NCBI GenBank assembly: GCA_029717555.1
Contig: JAMDHS010000032.1
Location: 62,001-126,000 of the forward strand
DNA length: 64,000 nt
Origin: Peribolospora baueri
Lineage: Eukaryota; Basidiomycota; Peribolosporomycetes; Peribolosporales; Peribolosporaceae
Direction of reading: 5' to 3'
Part shown: in pieces, positions 11,831-25,007 of the stretch
Numbering within the stretch: the first letter of the stretch is position 1
Layout: the number at the start of each line of letters is the position of its first letter
The notes under the pieces: model-generated
Seen by the model: only the letters and a program-made list of their open reading frames with translations
Told to the model about the DNA's origin: nothing
Database searches by the model: none
Translations under genes and position numbers: made by a program

Positions 11831-12193
11831 ATGGGTCGACCTCCCGGGGCGGTTTTCCAAGTGGCCGCTCTCATCATGGGCAAGTCGAAAGAAGGTTACT
11901 GTGCCGTTCGCACGGGTCAGCAGAGGGGCATCTACACGAACTCGTGCACTGCCGTGCCTCGCTGCAACCCATTCGCCCGAAGCCGCCTCTAATACCTCGA
12001 ACTCGTGATCGAATCGCTCTCTGAAAGGGCCGAATGCGAGGCACAGGTGAAAGATTACTCCAACGCGGATTTTAAGAAGTTTCCTACGCAACAGGAGGCT
12101 GCTACATTTGTCGCCGGAAGAACGACAGACGTAACCCCTAAGGCGTCTGCCACCAGTGGCAACAGCTCCCAGCCTCCTAAGCAGAGCAGCTGA
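11831..12193 (+). CDS. Small protein with RNase H1-type N-terminal hybrid-binding (Cauli_VI) domain
   Basis: About 90 residues if the intron is real. Exon 1 encodes MGKSKEGYCAVRTG and QQRGIYTNS; exon 2 continues AECEAQVKDYSNADFKKF and PTQQEAATFVAGR. Together these match the hybrid-binding domain of RNase H1 (pattern YAVxxG...GIYTxWxEC.AQVxxF..A.FKKFPT..EA..FV). The expected Trp after IYT is Ser here. The proposed intron 11944-12027 (84 nt) keeps the frame but has an unusual donor, GTGCAC. After the domain comes a short Ser/Thr/Pro/Gln tail and the stop, with no RNase H catalytic domain in reach. Start 11831 is the first in-frame ATG; 11876, directly before the domain, is an alternative. The TATA box upstream supports expression. 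It could be a solo RNA:DNA-hybrid-binding protein or a decayed paralogue of an RNase H1-like gene. Confidence 0.55.
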
Positions 12194-13610
12194 TTCTGGA
12201 TAACTACGTCGGTGACTCCCCTCCCGCATCAGCACGTCTTCTATTATGGGAACTCGCATGTCTAAGAGCAAGTACGGGAAGAACGGAAGGGAAAGGAACG
12301 GCGCCACGCGTGGTAAGGGCGCCGTCGGGTGCGTCGCTCGCGTTCACGGTCGGCGCTGGAGCCGAGCTGCTCTTTGAGCATGACGTGCGCGGTTTTTCTC
12401 TTTGTATGCTCTCTTAACAATAACGAACCAGTAACATCCACTTTCGTCCATCCACCGTCAGTTATAACATTACTATGTACACGTGGGTGCTTGCCCGCGT
12501 TTCACCATCTCTTTCAAAGAACATGTCAACGAGCTGCGTAAACAAACCGATCTTCGACAATTCTTTTCTGCACACGCTTCTTCTTGAACATGGTTATGAC
12601 GAGTACATTACAGTAAAGCTTTCATGTCTTGATGGACGCTATCGACTATGGCAAGGAATGTGGCAACTGTGGTAACGACTGCGGCAACTATGCATAAGAT
12701 CCCTCCGTATAGTCACCCTCTCGTGCTGCATAGCCCTCGGGCAAGAATAGACAGGGTTGACTGTAGTCAGTGCAAGCGGAGGCAGCTCGCGTGGCCGGGG
12801 TCGCTGCGCATGGAAGGCCCGACGAGGCTGCGGCAAATGCGCGGGGCGCGGAGAAGGCGGGCGAGGGCAATGATGTCATGAAATATCAATGTCAAGTTCT
12901 TATCTTTGTAGTGTTGTGTAAAGGTGCTTTTCTTAGCCGGTGAAATGAGATCCTCTTATGTCACGCTGCTTCGACGAGGATAGAAGCATGCGAGAATAAG
13001 CCGGCGGCAACGCGTCCTGCGCTAAGCAAGCGCATAATTTAGTTAGCATCGATATCCCATACCTGTCTCGTCTCCCAGTCTCCCAATCTTCGTGGCACGC
13101 ATCATCTCCTCTACCGGATGGCTGGCTAGTCTGCTTCCCTTTTCGTTGACGTCGTCGGCCACGGTATACAGCGCCATGACCACCTCGGCCCGGCGCGTCT
13201 CCACCGGTCCGGGCGCGCGATGTTGTTCGGTTCCCTGCCCGCCGGCATGTCCTTCACTTCCTTCCTTGCAGACACCTCTAACCACGACAAACACTCCTTC
13301 ACGTCCCCCAACCCTCCTTTTGCCTCGCTTAAACTCTCTCCTCTTGTCCCTCATCGAAGAGTCCCACGTCTTCCTTCCAAAGCGCCTCTTCGCGGCCCGC
13401 CCTTCGTTCGCGCGTCGAAGCCACTCCTCTCAGGTTGCGTTCTGAACTGTAAAGGCGTGCCTTCTGTCGGCCAGCCATATCCGTCGGTTTAGCCCAAGGC
13501 CCTAGATAGATACGTAGTCTTGGAGTTCGAAGCCGCTCTGCATCTTAACGCTCCTCCGACCACGCACGTACGTCTTTCGCTTCGATTCTCTCGACTCCGT
13601 CGCCGTCGTC
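12194..13610. other. Repeat-island flank and promoter of the hydrolase gene
   Basis: Holds the second 31-bp repeat copy (12446-12476) and, after it, an ATG-started frame at 12523-12675 (about 50 codons) that matches nothing I recognise. The rest, with a pyrimidine-rich tract near 13240-13400, is probably the hydrolase promoter. No further gene is supported. Confidence 0.5.
12446..12476 (+). repeat. 31-bp direct repeat, copy 2
   Basis: Second copy of the leader element at 11760-11790, 686 bp downstream in the same orientation, with three mismatches. The potential splice donor GTAAGT of copy 1 is GTCAGT here. Confidence 0.8.
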
Positions 13611-15967
13611 ATGCGCGTCCCCTTTGCCTGCCTTGGCGCCGCCCTCGCCCACGCTCTCTTTGCGTCTTCCTTCGCCAACGCCTGGACCTCCCTGCCCCAA
13701 ATCCCGAACGCCGCACTCAACGGCTTCCCCATCAATGGGAACGAATCCCAGCTTGTCAACTATGTTACCGCAGGCTATGACCCTTCCAAGGTCAAGCGCG
13801 CCGTCATTTCTATTCCCGGTCTCGGTGAGTCCCGGGCAAGGTGGGGGGAGCGCGGTTGGCACAACTGCCGCGCTAGTAGAGGGATACCAGTATCGGTCAT
13901 ATTGGTTCGCCTTCGCTCCACTCAAACTGTCTCCCTCCCGTCTCTCATACCTTGCCTTCATCACCCCAGCTCGTGACGCATGGAGGTGAGCGCTTGCTTG
14001 TCCTATACCCGTCCCACGATTCGTCCTCCCACTGACCAAGCAAACCATCCCTTTCGCTCTCCACGACAGCTACTTCAACTGGACCGACACCGCCCTCCAG
14101 ACGGCCGTGGCACAGAATGGCTCTGTGGTGTCGAACGACGATGTGGTGACGTTTGTGCCCATGTTCTTCAACACTGACGATAAGGTGTGTTTCTCTTCAC
14201 CCCACCAGTTCGAGACACGGCGCGGACAAGCTGACTAGATCGTCTCCTTCGCTCGTTTGCTGGCAAATCGCTTTCAGGGCGCGTTTCCGTGGGACAACGA
14301 GACGCGCCAGGCCACGTCTAACGAACTCGTGTGGAAGGGCAACCAGTGGGCCGACGGGAGCGACTCGTATTACCCGGAGGGCGCAACGGTGAGAGATGAA
14401 ATGCGATAGGCCGATGTCCGATCCGCGTCCCAAGCGAGATTGACCAACGGGCATCACCGTCGTGCCACGCGTTGCCATCGATAGAAAGTATCCACTTTCG
14501 AGGCTATCGACCAAGTGATCGCCTTCTTCGCCGATCAGTCCAAGTTCCCCAACATGAAGTGCGTATCTTCGTCTTTTTTTCATTCTCCTAGCCAGCCCGG
14601 GCTTGCCTGACGGCGAGGCACGCTCACAATTCCGTGTGTTTATGTTCGTTTGCGTCCGTTCGCGCGGGATCCAGGACGATTGTCGTGGCGGGCCATAGGT
14701 GCGCTCGCCGGGACCGCGCGTCATCTGCGTCCTCAGTCTGGCTCATCCTTCTTTCGTACCCCTTCTCTCGCTCAGCATGGGCGGCCAATTCGTCCAGCGG
14801 TACGCTGCCGTCGGACGCGTCCCCTCTGGCGGTTTACCCGTCTTGTTCTACGTGGCCAACCCGAGCAGCTACGCGTACTTTACCGCCGACCGGCCCAACG
14901 CCACCTGTCCAGGCTACAACGATTGGAAGTGAGTCTTCGCCCTTGCTCTCTTGTGACCGGCGTCATGCGTACGCACCTTGTCTGACTTGCCATTGCTACG
15001 ACGCCGCGTTCCAGGTACGGATACGACAATTACGTGAGTCCTGCTCCCAACACACCGTGGATCAGCGGCCGAACGAGCTGGCCGTGCCTGACCCATGCCT
15101 GACCGACTCCCTTTCGCTGTCGCTGTCGCTGTCGCCGTCGCCATGGGTCATCCGCACCCGCTGACGCCCCTGCTTGTAGAACATCACCTATGGCGCGACG
15201 CTCGTGACGTCCAACTATCAAGCCCTAGTGTCGCGCTACATGTCCCGCAGGCTGATGTACGCCTACGGCCTCAGTGACACCGCCGTCGGCGACCCGCGCT
15301 GCGAAGCGGCCGCCCAGGGCGCGTACCACCTCGAGCGCGGACGGAACTGGATCGCGGCCCTGGGAAGGATGCCCGGAGGGTTCCCCAGCCAGACCCAATC
15401 GGTCGATTATATCCCTGGCATCGCGTGAGTTCGGGGCGGGGCCCATGGGTTGGGGAGAGAATGCATGCCGCCGCCACGCACGGTATCCGGTTTGCTTCTG
15501 CAGCGGGCTCGTGTTGTGATTGACCTACACATTCAGACCGGCCATCACTCACTTGTCTTCTCTTGGTTGGTCTTCGCTGTGCCGTCGTTTGGATCGAATC
15601 AGTCATGATCCCTTGGGCATGGTGAGAGCGTTCGGTTTTCGTCCCGCTCTCTTCATTTCAGGAGGGGTCGGTAGCTCACCCCCTCTCTCACTTTCCCTCG
15701 CACTCCTATCGTACCTCGCCCCATCAGTTCTCTTCGCACATGGGCCTCTACAGACTCTTCTACGAGAACATCAACGGCGGCCTCACCCAATCTGGCGTCG
15801 GCAACTCGGACCCCCTCTCCAAAGACGAAGCGAATGAAGCTAGGGATTTTACTCCATCTGGTTCGTCGGAGGCCGTCGCCGATGCGAAGAGGATGGTCAA
15901 GCTCCATCACCACAGCCACCAACATCACCACCACCACCACCATAGCGGGAAGGGTCATCACTGGTGA
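13611..15967 (+). CDS. Secreted alpha/beta hydrolase with histidine-rich C-terminal tail
   Basis: A serine hydrolase-fold protein of unknown substrate. The N-terminus is a signal peptide (MRVPFACLGAALAHALFASS then FANAW). The nucleophile elbow AGHSMGGQF is built across an intron that splits the Ser codon (exons meeting near 14698 and 14777). The segment RLMYAYGLSD plausibly holds the acidic residue, and GIAHDPLGM holds the likely catalytic His (codon near 15604). About eleven short exons. The last exon ends in an extraordinary tail: 13 His in the final 21 residues, including seven in a row, then GKGHHW and the stop. Such a tail would bind metal ions (inference). The fold and triad are visible; the substrate is not. 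It stands alone between the repeat island and a convergent P450. Confidence 0.8.
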
Positions 15968-17398
15968 ACCGCCCATAGAAACCACGTCGGTTTATCTTTC
16001 TTCCATCCACCCTACCGGCCACCGTACGGCAATGAGAACGTTGGGATGGACCAAACGAGAGGGCGCCGAACCTCTCCTTCGCGCCAGTAGCAGCACAAAC
16101 GAGTGCCCTCGCATCGTACGACTCGGCCCGCACCTTCCAGCAAGATGCCCATTCCATCTCTTTCTTTTCCCCCGCTCTCCCTCACCGCTATCCATAAATG
16201 TAAATCGGAAAACCAACCTTCGCATTCGGCCGAGCCACCGCCGCTATTCTATTCTGTCACATTCTATTTTTTCTTCCCCATCTCCTTAGCAGACCGTTTC
16301 CCCTTCCGCTCCTCTGTGCCCCTTCAACCCCCCCCCCCCCCCGCTGCCCCCCTGCACCCATTTCCTTGCTTCCGCCGACGCGCTGGGGGCGGGGCACGGA
16401 GGGAGGTCGCCCCCTGACTCGCTCGCTTGGTCCCTCGCTCTCTAGCGCGCGCTTTTCTTCCAATCGAATCCGATCTCGAAAAGAAGGATGAAGGAACTGG
16501 CCATGTGTGCCCAGCGTTCTATCTACCCTTCCGGCCCCACGTCGCGTGCCGGATAGGTAGGTGAAGGGTGATTACGCGGATAACGACGTCGTCAAGCTAG
16601 CTAGCTTGTCGTCGTTGCCCGCGTGTAAGGTAAGCCGGGGACGGACTGCTGTGGAACGAAGCTCGGCTCGACCTTGCCGTTAAACTCGGCGTACCTCCTC
16701 CTCCCCCCTTCCTCCCTCCCTCGGTTCCCAGCCAAAAGTAGCCTGTCTGAACACGCAACACCCACACCGTGTGCACACGCACATGCAGACATCTGGCTTG
16801 TGGCTCGGTGGCTTCCTCGGACTTGGTTGAGCATGGGTCCGATTCGAACGAAGATGGCTCGATCGCGAACATGGAGGGAAAGAATCGAATCGGTCGAACG
16901 GACGGGTGTGGGCGTGGTGGGCGGCAGACGCCCCAAAAGCGGAAGGACGAGGATAAAGAGAGAGAAGAGAGGGGCAGCTTACAAGACAAGACAAGACCAG
17001 ACAGACAGGCCAGGCCAGGTCGCTTGCAGCGCTCGTAGCAGAGCGAGTGAGCGGCGTCGTGGCTTTGAGAGCAGTCCTGTTGTCATGCTGTTCGGTTCAG
17101 CGCAATCAGTTCTTGGCCAGTCCTCCTGCAGAAAGACCGTCAGCGACGGTCATACCCATAAATAAATTTCCGTCTCCATCCTGGGAACATGGATGAAATA
17201 GCAAGGGACGGTGGAGACGACGTGGGGCAAGAAAAGAAGGAAGGAAGGGAGGAGAGCGCGCGCTGTCGGCCGCGCTCCTTCTTTCCAGCTAGTCTCGAAC
17301 CGAAGGGAAACAGATAACAAACACGCGCGCGCGCGATAAGCGGCGCCTTTTCCCAACGCACTCACCCCGCCCTCTTCCAGTCCGACAATCTCCCCTTC
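15968..17398. other. Convergent intergenic region, no gene seen
   Basis: About 1.4 kb between the 3' ends of the hydrolase and P450 genes. It contains a C-run near 16330-16342 and short simple repeats (CTAGCTAG near 16595, (GACAA/GACAG)n near 16980-17010, (GC)n near 17320-17335). No family motif is seen in any frame. Confidence 0.55.
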
Positions 17399-19755
17399 CT
17401 ACAAGCCCAGCGCGGCGACCTCCTTCTCGAGCACCTTACAATGCATCTCCGAGCGTGGCCTCAAGTCCGCTAAGAACGGGAGCGGATGCGAATTGGCGCC
17501 CGAGTCAAAGGCGAGCGTGTCTGGCAGGATCGGCTCGCCCGTGGACGGGTCTGTGGACGGGCGGATGTTAAAGGTCCAGAGGAGGACGGCGGTGGTGAGG
17601 AAGAGGGAACGTTCGGCGACGTGTCTGTTCGGCCGGGGGCGATCGAGCGAGCAGACGAGGAGGGGGAGGGGGAGGGGAGAGAAAGAGGAGAGGGCGGCGC
17701 TCAAATCCATGTCCAATGTCGCCGAAAAAAAAAAAAAAACCTCCGTCTCCGCCCACTCACTGCCCAGCGCAGATCCTTCGACCAAAGCCAAAGCCTACGT
17801 GACCGCGGTCCTTAGAGAAGGACGGACCGACCTCGTTGCCGTCGGGGCCGATGAAGCGCTCCGGGCGGAAGACGTCTGGCTCAGGGTAGGCGTCGGGATC
17901 GAGGGAGATGGACCTGTGGGTGTGGGGAGGAAGGGAAAAGGAGATGGACGTCGTCGAGTCTCCCGAACAAAATGGGACGCGAAAACAAATCCTGTCGCTT
18001 ACCAATGGTTACCGACCACCGAAGCGCCCTTGGGAAGAACCCATCCATGATAGGACACGTCCTCGGTGAGCTTGTGGGCGAACCCGCCCGAGCTGACGGG
18101 TCTCCAGCGCATGGTCTCCTTGACGATGGCGCGTACGTACGGCAGTTCGGATTGGTCTGCAAACGTGGGCAGACGGTCGGCGCCGACGACGCTGTTTGTT
18201 GGAGGCCAGGGCAGGCGTCCCAAGAAAGGGAGGGTGATCCAAGGTGGAGGTCAGCCGGGGGCGGCGGGGGGAGGAAGGCGGGAAACTCAAACTCGCCGAT
18301 CGACCTCGGCTTGCCCCTTCATGGCCACTTCGGGGAAGTGGCACATCGCCATGATGAACACCAAAATGGAAGCGGTGGTCTGCGAAGAGGAAGACGCGAC
18401 GAAAAGACGGCGTCAGAGCCGTGCCGGTGACGGTCCGGCCGGCATCGAACGTGCTACAGACGCAGACGTAGACACTGACGGTATCGCTGCCGGCTCCGAA
18501 CAAGCTGCCAGACAGATACGCAAGTTCGTCGTCGTCGAGCCCAAGCTCGTCCTGGCGGTCCATGAGGGCGGAACTAAAGTTGTGTACGGCGCGTCCGGTG
18601 GCGACCCTGTGGCGAACGTCGTCGAAGACGGAGCGGAAGAGGGAGCGCTCGACTTCGTGGAGCCGGTGGCCGAGGCGCTTCCAGGGGTTGAGGAAGGTGG
18701 GCAGGCGGGCAAGGAAGGGGAAGCTGTCCAGGAGAGTGGCGCCAGGGCGAGCGTACTTGCCGAGCGTGGTGGAGACGTCTTTGACTGCTTTCAGGAGGCT
18801 GTTTTTTGATTTGTTATATTTATATTTGGATAAAGAGGAGCGATGACAGACGAGAAGACATGGCATCTTCTTCTCTCGACTCACGGGTCGTCAGAGTTCC
18901 TCACGGGGTGGTCATAAGCCTGTTGAAGGGAAGCGCGAACGGGACAAGGAAAAAAGGTCGGCGCACGGACAAACAAAAGCTCAAGGAGACAGGGATGTTC
19001 ACGATGGTCATCACCACCGACGCGGCGTACTTGTGAGCGTGCTCAAAGAACTTTTCGGGCTCGTTGACGATGTCTCGAGCCAGGACCCTGGTCTCCAAGA
19101 GTTGGATGGGCTCGTACTTTGCGGCTGCGAGAGGAGGAAGGACGGAGGGGGGGCAAGTCAGGGCGGCGGCCCCAGGGATCGCCGGGTGCAGGGCTGCTGG
19201 TCCACGCACCCTCCTTGTTCTGTAGCGCGGCGTGCATCGACTTGCGGTATTGCCCTGGAGGGAGTGACAAAGGCGAGAGACACTCGGGGCCCGGTCGGGT
19301 CAGCTGCATCTGAAGGACGGTGGAGGGAGGTCTGTGCGCAGGGACTCACTCCACCTGTCTGTGTGATCAAGAAACAAGATACGCTTGTTGCCGGAGAGGA
19401 GGTCGCCGGCGAAGAGGGACTGGGGCCTGCCGGTGGAGGCGGCGCTCCTCTTCTCAAGCACCTCATACGCCGCATGGCCCTTTCCGAGGACGATGAACGG
19501 CGTGTGGCCGAGACGGAGGGTGTAGATGGGTCCATACTCGTCTGTCCACTGCGCGAGCTGACGCCACGGGTGCTGGTGAGGGATCTGGAGAGTGTTACCG
19601 AAGAAAGGCACGCCGGGAGGACCGGGGGGCAAGTGGGCGAAGCGGGAAGCGGAGAGGAGATAGAGAGCGGAGGCGAGGAGGAGCACAGCTAGGGCCACGA
19701 CGGCGGGAGTGGGCAGCGACGCGGCGGCCGCGGCGATCTCGCGAGACACGGACAT
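17399..19755 (-). CDS. Cytochrome P450 monooxygenase (microsomal)
   Basis: Haem monooxygenase of the ER membrane. The N-terminus has a membrane anchor (AVVALAVLLLASALYLLSA) followed by the proline hinge LPPGPPGVPFFGN. Further landmarks in order are: FLDHTDRW; the I-helix end FGAGSDT; the ExxR motif KETMRWRP; the PERF motif FRPERF; and the haem loop FGFGRRICAGQ with the Cys ligand. The C-terminus is ...EMHCKVLEKEVAALGL. About seven exons with short introns; the one before the C-terminal exon contains a T15 run. The style (hinge, GGFAHKLTEDVSYHGW, haem loop) resembles the large fungal group annotated as O-methylsterigmatocystin oxidoreductase-like, but family and substrate cannot be fixed here. 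An in-frame ATG at 19821 is a less likely start. It is divergent from the SDR gene. Confidence 0.9.
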
Positions 19756-20657
19756 GTTGCTTGGTGGTGGTGCAAGATGGTCAGTGGGCGGCGGTGAAGG
19801 GGAAAGGTCTGCTCTGACCATAGCCGCTTATTAAACCCTCCCTCGCTCTCCCTCTCCCGACCGACACGGCGACACGGACGTGCGTGACATCCCCGTCGGC
19901 CTCACACACACACACACACAATTCCTTCTCTCTCTCTCTCTCTCTCCGTCTGTCTCCCTCGCCTGCACACGGCTATCACGGCAGCGTCGTTCAGGCGGCC
20001 GCTGACGTGAGAGCCGTGAGAAGCGTGCGGCCCGTCGGGCGAGGTGCGGGCGGGGTAAAGTGGGGACGGGGACGGGGACGGGGATTATGTGCGTCGGTGC
20101 GCCGAACCACGTGGCCGTGTCGGCCGCGTGGCTTACCTAACTGGAAGCTGCTAGCCATGTGCGGCCGGCCGGGGCAGCTGCGGCGGCGCGAAGACCGCAG
20201 CACGAGGGGCGGCGGACGCCGGCGTGTCGTCGCGGTCCGTGTTCGGAGGCTGGCTGACGCCGGAGGCCGTCTGCGCAGCGAGCGTGGAGCTGCTAGCTAG
20301 CTCTGCTGTGTATACTGCTGTGTATACTGCTGTGTATACAGCTGCACACGCAGGCTACGTACGTACGTATAATATGCATACGATCGATTCGCCTTTCACG
20401 CCCTCGACTGTGCTCGCCCGGTCAGCCACAGCGGCGCCCATAGCCAGACCCTTAGCGCAGCCTTCCTTTCGTCGTCATCGGCAGCTTCCGTTCGACGTCT
20501 CACACGGCCTCCGCCGTAGTCCTCCTCCGCCTCGCCGTCCTTCCCACCATCGCCAACGCCTGCACCACTCACCGCACTCGTCCACCTCCCTTCTCTCAAC
20601 GCCACATCCACCCACCTTCCCTTCCTCTCTCCCCCGCGCCCCGCCCCGCAACCCCCC
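19756..20657. promoter_or_regulatory. Divergent promoter region P450 / SDR with repeats
   Basis: About 0.9 kb between divergent starts. It contains (CA)n at about 19903-19920, (CT)n at about 19930-19947, a perfect triple 12-mer at 20304-20339, and ACGTACGTACGT near 20358-20369. No TATA box is obvious. Confidence 0.6.
20304..20339 (+). repeat. Perfect 3 x 12-bp tandem repeat TGCTGTGTATAC
   Basis: Three identical units, each ending in the palindrome GTATAC, in the P450/SDR divergent promoter about 320 bp before the SDR start. Confidence 0.9.
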
Positions 20658-22709
<2,052 letters not shown>

Positions 22710-24072
22710 TGAGTGGACGACCGCTAACGTTCCTGTTGGTAAATGACGTAGCTAAATACGTCTACGCTTGCTTTCTTTTCTCAGCACCACTTGGTAAAAT
22801 CGTGCCTCCGGAACAGTCGACATTCGAGCGACTTCTTTATCACGACTACTTCAATGAACCCCTCCCTCACTTCCTCTATCCGTCATCTACTCGGGACGCC
22901 TCGACGCGTGAGCATTCGTTCCTCGTCCCGCCTTCCTCCGTGTACAACGTCTCCCTGTTTCCTTCCACCGCCGCATGTCCCTTCCCTTTTTCCTTCGAGC
23001 GTGTCTCGTGAAGCCGAGCCGAGGACTTTGGCCCAAGCGGTCTGGCCTCTATTCTGCCAGTCGTTGAGCGAGCCCTTTCCTCTCTTCCTCCTCCCCTTGG
23101 CTCTCGTTCCCGTTTTCTCGCGTTCTGGGTAGGTTGGCCTTGGGGTCGGTCCGGTCGGTCGTGCTTGCATCCATAGAGCGAATGACAGAAAGACGTACAG
23201 GCTGGCGGTGTCGTTCCCGATTCCAGGGACGGCGAGTGATATATTTCGTTGGGTCTCTGGCAGAATGGATGGCGGGAACTCCTGGCTGGTGGATGTGCGT
23301 ATGAGCGTCGCAACTCGGCCTGTTCACGATGGAATGGGTTCTTGTTCGTCGTGCCTCGTCTGCTTTCTCCCTTCTCGTTGGCATCGCCCCGATTCTTTTT
23401 TTTTTCGGCCTTTGTTATCCTCTCCTTTCCCCAGACGAACGAGGGCGAGAACGGGCATCGGCTTCTTCTCCCAAGCTCAGACGGACGAACGATACGAGTT
23501 GTGTTTGCTTGTTGAGCGGAGAGCGCGAAACGTCGTCAGAAAGGGTACGTCCCTCCTCGGCTCTCACACAACACAACACAACACGACACAACATAACACG
23601 ACGATACCCTCTCGAACGGCCGGCGCATTGGCGCTTCCTCCAACAGACTGACTGAAGATGGATGGAGCCGTCGTGGTCATGTCATGGTCATGTTAGGATG
23701 CCGAAAAGCGCGTGGCGTGACAGACGAAAGGAGACGAGAGAGACGGGAACCGATGCGGGCAGGAAGGATACGGCCAAGGGGGGCGCAAACTGCACAGTGT
23801 CCGCCACCGAACCGAGCCGAGCCGAAAGCGAGAGGGGAAGGAGACGGAGCGATCGAGAAAAGATGGAGAGGGACAGGACGGGACTGAATGGGGGGCAGAA
23901 CAGGACGCAGCAAGAGCTCCTCCAATCGAAAAAAAATAAAAATAAAAATAAAAATGGCCGTCGAGAGGGACGAGCGGCAGAGCGCGTCTTGACCTTTCAG
24001 GGATTCGACCAGCGAGTTGCTGGTTGGAGAGAAAGCCAGGTGGGACGGGTCGATCGACTGACGTGCCGTGGA
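22710..24072. other. Convergent intergenic region, simple repeats only
   Basis: About 1.36 kb between the 3' ends of the SDR gene and the PPxY membrane protein gene. It carries (ACACA)n-type sequence near 23566-23602 and (AAAAAT)n near 23930-23955. No coding signal beyond low-complexity frames. Confidence 0.55.
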
Positions 24073-25007
24073 TCAGAACACATACGGCGGGGGCCTCTCT
24101 TCACCAGCGGGCTGCGGGGCCGCCGACGGAGCGCCACTTTGATGGTATCCCACGACGGGGGACATTTCGAACTCCTGCTCTCCCGCCCGTCCTGGTTGAT
24201 ACCGAGTATTGGCGGATGGGGCGAGCTGGGCGGAAGAGGAGGAAAGCAAAGAGTCGCGGCCGGAGCTGGTCTGGACGTGTCCCTTATCCACCTCCTCGTC
24301 GTACTCTTCCCACCCGTTCAGCCCCGTCCCTCCACGGTGGGCGCCGCTACCGCCGGCCGCGAACCCGCCCCCGCCCACTCCCGTAAGCGTACCAGCGGCG
24401 GTAGACGACGTCGACGCGACACCAGGACCAAGGAGAGCGGCGTTGACATTGGCTTGCTCAGCGGCGGCCTCGGCACGTCGTCGAAACTTGGCCCGGCGCC
24501 TGATGCGGAGGACGATCAGGATAACCGCTAGGATCACCACAGCGGCTCCTGCCTGCGTCGCGAGGGGAAAAAATGGGCGAACGAAGGTACGGGCGGGATG
24601 GGACTCAGTGGCTGATCACGCGCGCCTCACGGCTGCACGAGTGGCTCACCAGAGATCCAACGACGATGTACGCCCTTGTGCTCCATTGCACCGGCGCATG
24701 GATCGAGGGGCTGCTGGACGGGGTCGGGAAAGGAACGGCAGATGGTGACGAGCTGTGTCCGGGCGAGTGCGGGCGTCAGATTAGATGAGCTGGAGCCAGT
24801 CCCTCGATGGATGCAGCTGCTGCTCGCCTCGCCTGCGATCAGATAGAGCGCTTCCCTCTCGCCTTCCCGTCTGCTCTCTCACCTTCCGCCTCCCTGGTTA
24901 GGAATGGGGTAAGGCACAGTGCCATCGCTTTGCGGTCTAGCCAGCGCCGACCGGTACGGGACGATGGCCCACGCAAGAAGCATGGGTAAGACGGTCCGGA
25001 GCTCCAT
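24073..25007 (-). CDS. Type I single-pass membrane protein with C-terminal PPxY motif
   Basis: Not assignable to a named family. Three exons are visible. Exon 1 gives a signal peptide (MELRTVLPMLLAWAIVPYRS then ALA). Exon 2 starts after a good branch site (CTAAT) and encodes a Ser/Pro-rich, probably O-glycosylated stalk (SSSPSAVPFPTPSSSPS). The end of exon 2 and the start of exon 3 form one transmembrane helix (AYIVVGSLAGAAVVILAVIL) followed by a basic stop-transfer stretch (RIRRRAKFRRR). The cytoplasmic tail is Gly/Ser-rich and ends ERPPPYVF, a PPxY motif that in fungi usually recruits the WW domains of the Rsp5 ubiquitin ligase. Topology resembles surface sensor or polarity proteins, without homology I can claim. 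An in-frame ATG at 25070 exists; 25007 gives a better signal peptide. Confidence 0.72.

Noticed and set aside
12523-12675. ATG frame of about 50 codons after the second 31-bp repeat
   Set aside because: Possible small gene because it sits where the mini-gene would lie after copy 1, but it lacks the hybrid-binding motif and any other recognisable feature; kept only as part of the repeat finding.
23662-24531. Plus-strand open frame of about 289 codons
   Set aside because: It is antisense to the PPxY membrane-protein gene over its second half and contains a Lys/Asn run from an AAAAAT repeat.
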